NCBI GenBank assembly: GCA_963756975.1
Contig: CAVWPS010000002.1
Location: 744,001-808,000 of the forward strand
Reading direction: 5' to 3'
Length of the DNA: 64,000 nt
Source of the DNA: CAVRQM01 sp963756975
GTDB lineage: Bacteria > Pseudomonadota > Alphaproteobacteria > Acetobacterales > Acetobacteraceae
How positions within the stretch are numbered: position 1 is the stretch's first letter; every line of letters starts with the position of its first letter. The notes beneath the pieces were generated by a model. It did not search any database. It was not told where the DNA came from and saw only the letters and a list, made by a program, of their open reading frames with translations. The position numbers and the translations under genes were made by a program. Shown here piece after piece: positions 50,854 through 59,874 of this stretch.

Positions 50854-53664
50854 ATGGCGACGATCACGTGGCAGGCCGGCAGCGGCGACGGCGACTGGTC
50901 CAATCCGTTGCATTGGCTGCCGCACCGGACGCCGACGACGACCGACCTGGTCACGATCGCCGGCACCGGCGATGGCACGATAACCCTCGGGGCACCGTCC
51001 GCCGTGATCGGCGCGACGCTGGCGACCGGGACCGACGCCACGCTGATGATCGCGTCCGACCTGACGGTGCAGGGAACGCTGGTGGTGAACGGCGGCACGC
51101 TCGACCTCGTCGCGGGCGGCCGCATCCTCGGCGGCACCGTCGACGCGCCGGGGATCACGGGCGGGACGATCGTGGCCGCCGGCGGAACGGCGGACGGTGT
51201 CGCCTGGCTCGGGGCGTTCGGCAACGGGCTCGTCATCACCGCGGCCACCGCGACCGATACGCAGCTCGCGACCGGCAAGGCGGTGTCGGTGCAGGGCGCG
51301 CTGACGATGGAGACCGGCACTTACACCGCCACCATGACCGTCGACTCGTTCGGCCAGCCCGGCGCGCCCTCGCTGCTGGCCGATGCCGGCGCGGCGGTCA
51401 CGCTGGACGCCAACATCCTGGTCTCGGCGGTCGATCCGGCGGTCGTGTTCGGCGAGCAGCCCGGGCCGTCCGGCGTGCTGATCGGCGGCCTCGGGTTCAT
51501 CGACAACCTCGGCGCGCTGTCGGTCCAGCTCCCGGGCGGCGCCGCGGGGGGCCTCACGATCGGCGGCTTCGGCATGCGCAACGACGGCCTGATCGAGCTC
51601 GATCCCGTCGTCGTTCCCGACGTCACCCAGACGTTCACGGTACCCGGTCACGGCAAGACCCTGCCCACGATGGTGACCCTGACCTGGAACGAGACGCTGG
51701 GCGACCATGTCGCCATCACCGCGGGCAAGTTCACCAACGCGTCGCTGATCCAGGGTGCCGGGGCGGTGATCGTCGTCGGCGGCGGTCCCACGCCGACGAC
51801 CTTCGTCAACAGCGGCTTCGGCGACATCGAGCTGACCGGCACGACCACGCAGCAGCCGAACCTGCAGACCGGGACACTGGACACGATCGCGCTGCCCGGC
51901 CGGATCGAGTTCGCGGCCGACACCAAGTTCGCCAACACCGGCATCATCAGCGCCGGCACGATCCAGTTCGACGGCAGCGTCACGCTGGCCGAACTCGGAA
52001 GGCTGAACGGGCTCGTCATCATCAAAGGCACGCTCGACCTCGGCAGCGGCACCCTCGACGCGACCGCGACGCCGGGCACGACGTACGAGCTGCTCGGCTC
52101 CGTCACCAGCGGCACGCTGATCGGGGCGCCGGGGCAATTCACGGGCTCGCCTACGCTCGACCACGTCATCGTCGCCGGGTCCGACGCCGACATCCTGCAC
52201 GATGTCGCGTCCGGCACCGTGACGCTCGACAACACGGTCGTGGAACTGACCTACGCGACGGCGGCCACGGTGAACGGGCCCCTTCGCGTGACGGCCAGCG
52301 GCTCGAACGACGTGATCGCCGCGACGGCGGCCGGCACGCTGACGTTGGGGGCGGGCGTCACGATCACCGACACCACAGCCGGGTCGCGCCTGTCGCTCGC
52401 CGGCCCCGGCATCGCCGACCTGCTCGGCAGCATCGTCCTGGCGGGGTCGGATTTGACCACCGGGACGCTGGAGGGCACCGGAACGATCGGATTGTCTGCG
52501 GGGGCGGCCCTGACCATCGGGGCGATCGACGCGGCGACCCAGGTCACGATCGACTTCGCCGGCGGCGGCAACGCGCTGATCCTGCCGGTCAACTCCGGCA
52601 CCGGGACGCTCGGCCTCGTGCTCGAAGGCCTTCAGCCGGGCGACCTGCTGGACTTCGCCGGCATCTCGTCCAACCCGGGCAACGTCTTCGCCCAGCCCGG
52701 CGCGGTGATCGCCAATGGGCAGTTGTTCGTCACCGGCGCGTCCGGGGACGGTGCCGCGATCGCGCTCGCGGGCAGCACGGCCGGGCTCACGTTCGGCACC
52801 GCGGCGGATGGCGCGGGCGGCACGATCGTCACCGTGGCGTGTTTCAGGCACGGCACCCGGATCGCCACGGTCACCGGCACGACCGCGGTCGAGCGGCTGC
52901 GGATCGGCGACGCCGTGCGGACCGCGAACGGGCCGCGCGCCGTCCTATGGCTCGGCCGCCGCAGCTATCCGGCCTCGCTCGTCGCGAGCCAGCGTCAGCT
53001 GCGTCCGGTCCGGATCCAGGCCGGTGCCCTCGGGCGGGGGATCCCGTCGCGCGCGCTGGACCTCTCGCCGCTGCACGCGGTGCTGCTCGACGGCGTGCTG
53101 GTGCCGGTCGCGGCCCTGGTCGGGTGCCCGGGGATCGAGCGCGCCCCGGTCGCGGACACCGCCTACGTCCACGTCGAACTCGCCGAGGCCGGGGTGATCT
53201 ATGCCGAGGATGCGCCGACCGAGACGTTCGTCGATTGCTCCAGCCGGCAGATGTTCGACAATGCCGCGAGCTTCGCCGAGCTGTATCCCGACGCCCGGCC
53301 GGCCGTGTGGGCGTATGCGGCCCCCCGGGTCGAAAGCGGCTGGCGGCTCGCGGCGTTGCGCTCCCGGCTCGGCGCTTCGGGGGCCGCCACGGGCGGGACG
53401 TTGCACGGCGCGATCGACGTGTGCGAGGCGGGGCTGGTGGAGGGCTGGGCGGCCGACGGCTCCGGCCCGGTCGAGCTCGAGGTGACGGCCGATGGCAGGC
53501 AGGTCGGCTGCATCGTCGCCAACCGCTACCGGATCGACCTCGACCATGCGGGCCTGCCGCATCCGGCGTCCGGCTTTTCGGCCCGCCTGCCCGGCCTCGG
53601 GGCGGGGGCACTGGCGGAGATCACGTTGCGCCGGCTGAGCGACGGAGCCGAATTGCGGCGCTGA
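50854..53664 (+). CDS. Surface-type protein with Hint (hedgehog/intein) domain and C-terminal GW domain
   Basis: A 936-residue protein with no Cys in its long N-terminal region. Residues 1-~660 are strand-rich, Gly/Thr/Ala repeats of beta-solenoid character (ITWQAGSGDGDWSNPLHW at the start, LTVQGTLVVNGGTLDLVAGG). A Hint_2-type domain starts at Cys663 (ACFRHGTRIATVTG, ERLRIGDAVRTANG, RPVRIQAGALG, DLSPLHAVLLDG, YAEDAPTETFVD). A last ~88-residue unit (848-936; VEGWAADGSGPVELEV, GFSARLPGL) resembles that in the neighbouring radical SAM protein. It lacks an N-terminal signal peptide, as is usual for type I secreted Hint proteins. Autoprocessing at Cys663 is inference. Confidence 0.85.
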   Translation: MATITWQAGSGDGDWSNPLHWLPHRTPTTTDLVTIAGTGDGTITLGAPSAVIGATLATGTDATLMIASDLTVQGTLVVNGGTLDLVAGGRILGGTVDAPGITGGTIVAAGGTADGVAWLGAFGNGLVITAATATDTQLATGKAVSVQGALTMETGTYTATMTVDSFGQPGAPSLLADAGAAVTLDANILVSAVDPAVVFGEQPGPSGVLIGGLGFIDNLGALSVQLPGGAAGGLTIGGFGMRNDGLIELDPVVVPDVTQTFTVPGHGKTLPTMVTLTWNETLGDHVAITAGKFTNASLIQGAGAVIVVGGGPTPTTFVNSGFGDIELTGTTTQQPNLQTGTLDTIALPGRIEFAADTKFANTGIISAGTIQFDGSVTLAELGRLNGLVIIKGTLDLGSGTLDATATPGTTYELLGSVTSGTLIGAPGQFTGSPTLDHVIVAGSDADILHDVASGTVTLDNTVVELTYATAATVNGPLRVTASGSNDVIAATAAGTLTLGAGVTITDTTAGSRLSLAGPGIADLLGSIVLAGSDLTTGTLEGTGTIGLSAGAALTIGAIDAATQVTIDFAGGGNALILPVNSGTGTLGLVLEGLQPGDLLDFAGISSNPGNVFAQPGAVIANGQLFVTGASGDGAAIALAGSTAGLTFGTAADGAGGTIVTVACFRHGTRIATVTGTTAVERLRIGDAVRTANGPRAVLWLGRRSYPASLVASQRQLRPVRIQAGALGRGIPSRALDLSPLHAVLLDGVLVPVAALVGCPGIERAPVADTAYVHVELAEAGVIYAEDAPTETFVDCSSRQMFDNAASFAELYPDARPAVWAYAAPRVESGWRLAALRSRLGASGAATGGTLHGAIDVCEAGLVEGWAADGSGPVELEVTADGRQVGCIVANRYRIDLDHAGLPHPASGFSARLPGLGAGALAEITLRRLSDGAELRR

Positions 53665-54838
53665 CGGCCCGGACCAGCCGCGCGGCACCGGCGTGCGCGA
53701 GCGCGATGCTGGGCCGGTCGATCCAGCGCGACGCGACGCTCGCCGCTGCCAGGATCGCGGCGACGACCAGCGGCAACGTCGCCAGGACGGCACCGTCGTA
53801 GCCGAGCGCCGGCGTCAGCCGCAGCACCAGCCATGCCCCGAGGCCCGCCAGGATCGCGACGTGGAGCAGGTAGGTCATGAACGACACCCGCCCGAGCCAG
53901 CGGCCGATTACGCCGCCGAGCAGATATCGTAGCGGCGGCCACAGCAGCGTCGCCCCGACGAGGCAGGCGGCGCCGATCCGGTGCATCTGGAGGGCGGGGT
54001 TGGGCGACACCGCCACCAATTCGCGGGCCAGCCACCAATAGGGGGTGGGGTTGGGCGCCCAATACGGCGCGCCGCCGAGCAGCAGGCCGGCCGCCAGCAG
54101 CACGGCGCCCGCGATCCAGGCCACCATGGCGGACGGACGCGGCGACAACTCGCCGGTCTCGAACAGGGCGGCCCCGACGGCGAACCCGACCGCATTGCGG
54201 TTCCACATCGCGGCCACCGCCAAGATCGCCACCAGCAGCCGGATCGCCGGCGACGCACCGAAGCGGCGCAGGACGGCGTAGGCGGCGTACAGCGCGAGCG
54301 AGCACCAGAACTCGATCGGCATCGTCCAGAGCGAACTGTTCCACCAATCCTGCACGAACGCGTAGACGCCGAACGTGCCCTGCCACAGCATTCTCCCGAA
54401 ATCGTTCGGGAGCGACGCGGTCCACAGATACATCGTCCCGAGCCAGATCGAGCCGTTAGCGCGGGCCAGCGTAAGGTCGGGGTGCGAGCCGAGCGCCACC
54501 CAGCACCAGATCAGGACGGACGACCCCAGGATCGGCAGCGTGAGCCGGAGCCAGCGGCGGATCGCGAGTTCCGGCCACGGCGTCGGCCGGCGCACGACGC
54601 CGCGGGCGAGCACGTAGCCGCTCAGCACGAAGAAGACGGCGACGCCGAGCTCCGGGCTGAACAGGACGATCAACGGTGTCGCCGCGATGGCCGGGGCGGC
54701 CGCGATCGTCGCGGGCGTGTCGGAGATGTGGCCGAGATAAAGCGCCGGCTCGAACGCGAGGACGAAATGGGCGAACACGACGATCAGCGACGCGACGCCC
54801 CGCAATCCATCGAGGTGATCGAGCCGGCCCGCGCTCAC
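53621..54838 (-). CDS. Acyltransferase 3 family membrane protein
   Basis: A 405-residue integral membrane protein with about ten spans of the acyltransferase-3 (OafA/NodX) family. It begins RLDHLDGLRGVASLIVVFAHF, the signature with the catalytic His, followed by FSPELGVAVFFVLSGYVLARG, RRWLRLTLPIL and SSLWTMPIEFWCSLALY. These enzymes O-acetylate sugars or other surface glycans. The start is GTG 54838, overlapping the radical SAM stop (GTGA). Its 3' end overlaps the convergent Hint gene by 44 bases. Confidence 0.9.
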   Translation of the reverse strand: MSAGRLDHLDGLRGVASLIVVFAHFVLAFEPALYLGHISDTPATIAAAPAIAATPLIVLFSPELGVAVFFVLSGYVLARGVVRRPTPWPELAIRRWLRLTLPILGSSVLIWCWVALGSHPDLTLARANGSIWLGTMYLWTASLPNDFGRMLWQGTFGVYAFVQDWWNSSLWTMPIEFWCSLALYAAYAVLRRFGASPAIRLLVAILAVAAMWNRNAVGFAVGAALFETGELSPRPSAMVAWIAGAVLLAAGLLLGGAPYWAPNPTPYWWLARELVAVSPNPALQMHRIGAACLVGATLLWPPLRYLLGGVIGRWLGRVSFMTYLLHVAILAGLGAWLVLRLTPALGYDGAVLATLPLVVAAILAAASVASRWIDRPSIALAHAGAARLVRAVSAAIRLRRSAGAT

Positions 54839-56130
54839 GCGGCGTAAGCGCGCAGCCCGTCGATATAGGCGGCCGGATCGGCGATGTCGTGCACGTTGGT
54901 CTCCAGCATCGGCCGCTCGATCACGGTCTCGCCCCGTGTTCCGGCATCGACCCCGATCACGCGCACGCTGCCGTCCCACGACATCCGAACCATGTACTGG
55001 TCGGGCATGATGCCGGCCTCGGTCCAGGGCGGCGGCACCGAGTCGTCGGGCGGCGGGAGCGACAGCTGCACCCGGTCGCCGGGATAGTGGGCGAGCGCGT
55101 CGCGCAGCGCGAACCAGCGATCATGGCTCAGGAACTCAGCCTCCCGGAACGCCGGATCGAGGTGCGGCACGTCGAACGTGTAGCGCAGCTCGACCTGCCA
55201 GGCTCGCCGCTCCTCGAGCAGGTAGCGAACCATCTCGGGCACTTCATCGACGTTGGAGTTGTAGACCATGGCGATGTAGCGGATGCGCGGCGGGTAGGCC
55301 CCGTCCGCGAACGCGCCCAGCAGCGTGTCCCAATTCTCCATGAAGATGCGGTGCCGCGCACCCTTGCGCATGCGCTCGTACAGATCGGGGCGCAGGCTCT
55401 CGATCGAGATGTTGATGTGATGCAGGGCGGTGCCCGACAGCCACTCGAAGAACGAGGTTGGCAGGCGCTTGGCGATGTTGGTCGTGAAGAAGATCTTCCG
55501 GCGCAATTCCAGCGGGACCCGGTCGACGAACGAGATCAGTTGCGGGTGCAACGTCGGCTCGTGCAGGCAGGAGAACCAGAACTCTCCGTCGCGGGTGAAC
55601 GGCATCAGCCGGATCGCCGCGTCGAACGTGGCGTCGGTCATGAAATGGGTCGTGCGGGTGTTCGCGTAGTCGAACAGGCAGAACGGGCAGCGGAGGTTGC
55701 AGTTGTCGACGATGTCCATCGCGACATGCAGCAATGGCTCGAAATTGGTGGTCGGGACGGCGGCGCGCGGCAGCGCCGGGCCGAGGGTTTGGGCGGCCGT
55801 CACCGGGCGGACCGTCAGCTTGGCGCGCTGATCCTCGTTGAGCGGCCGGCCGATCCTGGCGGTGAACGAATGCGCGCCGTCGCCGATCCCCTGCGCGGCG
55901 GCCCCATGACGCCATTGATCGGCGACGCCGCGCGCCAGGACCTCGTCGTCGAGCGCGACGACATACGGCACCCGCGCATCCGGATCGACGGTGCTCCGCA
56001 TCCACCCCGCGACGTGGACGGCGCTGACCTCATCGAGCCAGCCGCGGATTTCGGGCGAGACCGGCATGGGAACGGTCGAAGCGGACGTGCCTTTGATCCG
56101 GCGAAGGATCGCGCTCGAAAGGGCGTTCAT
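54835..56130 (-). CDS. Radical SAM protein with N-terminal GW domain
   Basis: A 431-residue protein. Residues ~27-115 form a beta-rich unit (IRGWLDEVSAVHVAGWM, VPYVVALDDEVLARGVA, HSFTARIG). Then comes a radical SAM domain with the 4Fe-4S motif DNCNLRCPFC (Cys144, Cys148, Cys151), EFWFSCLHEPTLHP, FTTNIAKRLP and INISIESLRPDLYERMRKG. The C-terminal part (DQYMVRMSWDGSVRVIGVD) resembles SPASM-like ends, but only single Cys are visible there. Substrate unknown; it is coupled to the acyltransferase, so a role in making or modifying a surface glycan or peptide is inferred. Confidence 0.85.
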   Translation of the reverse strand: MNALSSAILRRIKGTSASTVPMPVSPEIRGWLDEVSAVHVAGWMRSTVDPDARVPYVVALDDEVLARGVADQWRHGAAAQGIGDGAHSFTARIGRPLNEDQRAKLTVRPVTAAQTLGPALPRAAVPTTNFEPLLHVAMDIVDNCNLRCPFCLFDYANTRTTHFMTDATFDAAIRLMPFTRDGEFWFSCLHEPTLHPQLISFVDRVPLELRRKIFFTTNIAKRLPTSFFEWLSGTALHHINISIESLRPDLYERMRKGARHRIFMENWDTLLGAFADGAYPPRIRYIAMVYNSNVDEVPEMVRYLLEERRAWQVELRYTFDVPHLDPAFREAEFLSHDRWFALRDALAHYPGDRVQLSLPPPDDSVPPPWTEAGIMPDQYMVRMSWDGSVRVIGVDAGTRGETVIERPMLETNVHDIADPAAYIDGLRAYAA

Positions 56131-56139
56131 GCCGATACG

Positions 56140-57543
56140 TTACCGCAGACCGGAGAGCCGGGAAACCGGCACGGCGTCCCGGGCATCACGCAAGGCCGCC
56201 GGGATCGCGGGCGGCAGATCCTCGACGATCAGGCCCTCGCCCGCGTGGACGCCGGCGCGGCCGTGCAGCCACACCGCCGCGCACGCCGCCTCCCAGGCGG
56301 GCATGTCCTGCGCCAGCAATCCGGCCACGATGCCGGACAGCACGTCGCCGGAGCCTGCCGTGGCGAGCCAGGGCGGCGCGTCGTGGTTGATGGCGAGACG
56401 CCCGTCCGGGGCGGCGATGACGGTGTCGCTGCCTTTCAGCACGACGACCGCCCCGGTCAGCGCCGCCGCGCGCCGGGCGGCGGCGGGCTTGTCGTCCCCG
56501 ATCGAGCCGAACACCCGATGGAATTCGCCGGCGTGCGGGGTGAGGATCGCGGCGCCGCGCAGCCGTTCCGGGGCACCGGCGCAGGCGGTCAGCGCGTCCG
56601 CGTCGACCACCACGCGACGGTGGGCCGCCAGCAGCATGGGCAGCGAGCGTTCGGCCGCGCCGTGGCCGAGGCCGGGGCCGCAGACCCAGACGACCCGCCG
56701 CGCATCCTCGAGCAACTCCGGCAACGGCGCGTCGAGCACGATCGTCCCCGGCTCGCCCGCGCGGTAGACGTCGGCCCCGCCGGTCGCCGCGATCGAGACC
56801 AGGCCGGCGCCGGCGCGGCGTGCGGCGACCGCCGCCAGCCGTGCCGCCCCGGTCATCTCCGCACCGCCGAGGACGGTCACGGTCCCGCGCGTGTATTTGT
56901 GCGCGTCGCCGGCCAGCGTCGGCAGGGTCCACAGGCCGGGCGCGTTGACCCAGGTTTTCGCGTCCGTCGGCGCGGGCAGGCCGATGTCGGCCAGCACCAG
57001 CGTGCCGCACAGGTCGCGGCCGGGCAGCAGCAGGTGGCCCGGCTTGCGGCGGTGGAACGTCACCGTCAGCGAAGCCCGCACGGCACCGCCGCGCACGGCA
57101 CCGGTCGCGCCGTCGACGCCGCTCGGCACGTCGATCGCGACGATTTCCCTCGCCGCGCGGAGCACGGCGAGCGTCGCGTCATCGAGGTCGCGGGCGAGGC
57201 CGGCGCCGTACAGGGCGTCGATCACCAGATCGGCCCGCGCAGCTGTCTCGGGGGAGAAATCTGCTCTCAGTCCGTCCCAGGGCTGCGGCATCCTGCCGAC
57301 GGCCGCGACCGAGACCGGCCAGCCCCACCGGGCCAGCACCCGGGCAGCGACAACGCCGTCGCCGCCGTTGTTGCCCGGACCTGCGAGAACCAGCACCCGG
57401 CGCGGCGACCATCGTTGCCGGACGGCATGGGCGATCGCCCACGCGGCGCGAAAGATCAGTGCCTGGATCGGGGTGCCGGCCGCAACGGCAGCCGCGTCGG
57501 CGCGCCCCATCTCGGCCGGATCGAGCAATGGTTCGGGTCTCAT
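56140..57543 (-). CDS. nnr: Bifunctional NAD(P)H-hydrate repair enzyme
   Basis: Nnr repairs damaged NAD(P)H hydrates: an N-terminal epimerase and a C-terminal ADP-dependent dehydratase. The 467-residue protein has VLVLAGPGNNGGDGVVAARVLARWG and VDALYGAGLARDL, IDVPSGVDGATG in the epimerase half. HKYTRGTVTVLGGAEMTGAARLAA, ILTPHAGEFHRVFG, VVLKGSDTVIA and LATAGSGDVLSGIVAGLLAQ lie in the dehydratase half. The ATG overlaps the stop of the Pat-type gene (ATGA). Both halves look intact. Confidence 0.95.
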   Translation of the reverse strand: MRPEPLLDPAEMGRADAAAVAAGTPIQALIFRAAWAIAHAVRQRWSPRRVLVLAGPGNNGGDGVVAARVLARWGWPVSVAAVGRMPQPWDGLRADFSPETAARADLVIDALYGAGLARDLDDATLAVLRAAREIVAIDVPSGVDGATGAVRGGAVRASLTVTFHRRKPGHLLLPGRDLCGTLVLADIGLPAPTDAKTWVNAPGLWTLPTLAGDAHKYTRGTVTVLGGAEMTGAARLAAVAARRAGAGLVSIAATGGADVYRAGEPGTIVLDAPLPELLEDARRVVWVCGPGLGHGAAERSLPMLLAAHRRVVVDADALTACAGAPERLRGAAILTPHAGEFHRVFGSIGDDKPAAARRAAALTGAVVVLKGSDTVIAAPDGRLAINHDAPPWLATAGSGDVLSGIVAGLLAQDMPAWEAACAAVWLHGRAGVHAGEGLIVEDLPPAIPAALRDARDAVPVSRLSGLR

Positions 57544-59780
57544 GCCAGCTCCTTGCGCAACTCCAGCACCTCGCGCTCGCCCGCCAGCGGTCGCGCGGTG
57601 AAGCCGAGGCCGCGCACGAAGCCGAGCATCGGGCGATTTTCCGCCAGCACCTGGCCGGTGATCGCGCGCAAGCCCTGGGCGCGGCCCCAATCGAACAGCC
57701 GCTCCATCAGCGCGCGCGCAAGCCCCGCCCGCTTGGCGTCGGGCTGGACCAGGACGGCGAACTCCGCCTCCGGCACGAAAGTGTCGCGGACCAGCCTTGC
57801 GACGCCGACCGTGTCGGTCCCGCGCACGGCGACGAACGCGATTTCGCGGTCGTAGTCGATGTCGGTCATGCGGGCGATCTGCTCGGCGGTCAGCTCGCGG
57901 AGCGCGGTGAAGAACCGGTAGCGCACGTCCTCCGGCGAGAGCCGCGCAAACATTTTTGTGTGCGCGTCGGCATCTTCGGGGCGGATCGGGCGCAGCGTGA
58001 GTTCGGTGCCGTGGCTGTCGGTCCACGTCGTGGCGAGTTCGGCCGGATACGGCGGCAGCGCCAAACGCGGCGCGGGGCCGCTCGCCCGGCAATCGAGGCT
58101 CGCGTCCGAGGGGTCGCCGGGATCGAACGCGCCGGCGACGAGGCGGGGGTTGTCGACCAGCAGCGCGGACACTCGCGCCAGCGTGTCGGCCAGCGCGTCC
58201 CGCGCCTCGGACGGGAGCGTGCGGGCCAGCGCCAGGTCGGCGAGCATCGCGCGCGCGAGTGTCGCGTTGAGCGGTGGCAGGCCGGCGACGCGGTCGGCCC
58301 AGCTATTCGCCCAGACCGGTCCGACGCCGATCACCGGCCCCCAAAGCGGATCGCCGCCGATCCAGACGCGGGCAAGGCCGGCCGGCAGCGCCGAGGTGCG
58401 GATCCCGTAGGCGGCCAGCACGCGCCGCGCCGCGTCCGGCGGGAGCGGACCGTCCACTCCGGTCAGCGCGAGCGCCGTCCTCCGGTCTGGCGTCACGCTC
58501 AATGTGTCGCGCGCTGGCAGCTCGCGGGCGGCGGCGCGGTTGCGCCGGTCCTCGACCAGATGCCGGAGCGCGCGCACCGCCTGCTCCGGACGCGCGAACC
58601 CGGGCAGACCGGCTTGGGCCAGCGCATGACGCAGCTCGGCCCCGACATCGCCGCCCATCGCGCACACCAGCACCGGCGGCCGCGCGTCGCGCGCCACGGC
58701 GGCGAGGTCGGCGACGAGGCCCGCCAGCGGGTTGTCGCCCTCCGGCGCGTGGACGACCAGCACGCCGCCGACGCCGAACCGGACGCCGGCCGATCGCGCG
58801 GCGTCGGCCAGACCGGCGGTCGGGCCGCATTGTGGCGAGCCGTCCGCCAGGGCCAAGCCGGCGCGCAGCACCGCGTCGGCCGCCAGATCGGCGGGACCGT
58901 GGCCGTTGGCGACGATCGCGACCGCCTCGCCCTGGGCCGGCTTGGCGCGCGCGAGCGTCTCGGCGGCCGACAGCAACTCGTCCAGCAGATCGACCGACAG
59001 CACGCCGGCGCGCGCCAGGGCGGCCCGGAACGCGACGTCTTGCGCGCCGGACGGGTCGGCGCGACGCAAACCGGAGTGCAGTGCGACGACCGGACGCAGG
59101 CGGGCGGCGGCGCGGGCGGCCGACAGGAACGCGCGCGCGTCCTTCAGCCGGTGGATGTCGAGCAGGATCGCACCCGTGCCCCGGTCGCGGGACAGCCAGT
59201 CGAGCACCAGCGCGAAGCCGATGTCGTCGTTGTCGCCGATGCCGACGACGTGGCTGAAGCCGACCCCGTTCGGCCCGGCCCAATCCAGCACCGCCCGGCA
59301 GGTGGCACCCGATTGCGACACCAGCGCCGCGCGTCCGGCGCGGATCGGCCGGTGCCCGAGCGTCGCGTCCAGCCCGATCGACGGGACCGCGAGGCCGAAC
59401 GAGCCGGGACCGAGGCTCCGCACGCCGGTCCGTTCGGCCAGTGTTCGCAACGCCCCGCCGGGCGAGCGACGTTCCGGCCCGACCACGACGGCGGCGAAAC
59501 AGCCGCGCGCGGCGAGTGCGGGGAACACGACGGCCGGATCGGCGCCGTCGCAGACGATTGCGAGGTCCGGCACGACCGGCAGGTCCGCGACCGAGCGGTA
59601 GGCGAGCACGCCGCCGACCGAGGCCGCGTCCGACACAGGCAGCACGGCACCGTGGAACTGGCCCGCGAGCAGGGTTCGCGTCACGGTCACGGCGGCCGGA
59701 CCACCGAGCACAGTGACGCGGTCGGGCCGGAACAGCCGGGCCGGCTCGAACCGGCCGGCGTCGTTTAAGCGGGTCAGCAT
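57540..59780 (-). CDS. Pat-type protein acetyltransferase (acyl-CoA synthetase-like plus GNAT)
   Basis: A 746-residue protein of the NDP-forming acyl-CoA synthetase/GNAT fusion family, whose members acetylate and silence acetyl-CoA synthetase and other enzymes. The CoA-binding and ligase-like part covers about 1-410 (RVTVLGGPAAVTVTRTLLAGQFHG, ALVSQSGATCRAVLDWA, GIGDNDDIGFALVLDWLSRD). A shrunken ATP-grasp-like remnant lies at ~440-560. The GNAT domain starts at about 595 (LTLRPIRPEDADAHTKMFARLSPEDVRYRFF, EAEFAVLVQPDAKRAGLARALMERL). It is ~150 residues shorter than typical Pat, with the loss in the ATP-grasp region. It is divergent from the RND operon. Confidence 0.82.
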   Translation of the reverse strand: MLTRLNDAGRFEPARLFRPDRVTVLGGPAAVTVTRTLLAGQFHGAVLPVSDAASVGGVLAYRSVADLPVVPDLAIVCDGADPAVVFPALAARGCFAAVVVGPERRSPGGALRTLAERTGVRSLGPGSFGLAVPSIGLDATLGHRPIRAGRAALVSQSGATCRAVLDWAGPNGVGFSHVVGIGDNDDIGFALVLDWLSRDRGTGAILLDIHRLKDARAFLSAARAAARLRPVVALHSGLRRADPSGAQDVAFRAALARAGVLSVDLLDELLSAAETLARAKPAQGEAVAIVANGHGPADLAADAVLRAGLALADGSPQCGPTAGLADAARSAGVRFGVGGVLVVHAPEGDNPLAGLVADLAAVARDARPPVLVCAMGGDVGAELRHALAQAGLPGFARPEQAVRALRHLVEDRRNRAAARELPARDTLSVTPDRRTALALTGVDGPLPPDAARRVLAAYGIRTSALPAGLARVWIGGDPLWGPVIGVGPVWANSWADRVAGLPPLNATLARAMLADLALARTLPSEARDALADTLARVSALLVDNPRLVAGAFDPGDPSDASLDCRASGPAPRLALPPYPAELATTWTDSHGTELTLRPIRPEDADAHTKMFARLSPEDVRYRFFTALRELTAEQIARMTDIDYDREIAFVAVRGTDTVGVARLVRDTFVPEAEFAVLVQPDAKRAGLARALMERLFDWGRAQGLRAITGQVLAENRPMLGFVRGLGFTARPLAGEREVLELRKELA

Positions 59781-59874
59781 CGGCGCCTTTTATCACGGAC
59801 CCCTTCCGGAACGCGCGACGCGAGCAATGTTGCCGTCATGTTTTGGCCACGCGTCCCGTGCTAGACGCCGCGCG

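Noticed and set aside
50668..52851. A 727-codon open frame on the minus strand
   Set aside because: Shadow of the Hint-domain gene, with repetitive Arg/Gly/Asp composition reflecting the repeats of the true gene.
54676..57855. A 1059-codon open frame on the plus strand
   Set aside because: It is antisense to the radical SAM gene and nnr, has shadow-type composition (Arg/Gly/His-rich, no motif), and both real genes on the other strand are clear.
57459..59768. A 769-codon open frame on the plus strand
   Set aside because: Antisense shadow of the Pat-type gene; no domain, no ribosome site. Long shadows are expected at this GC content.
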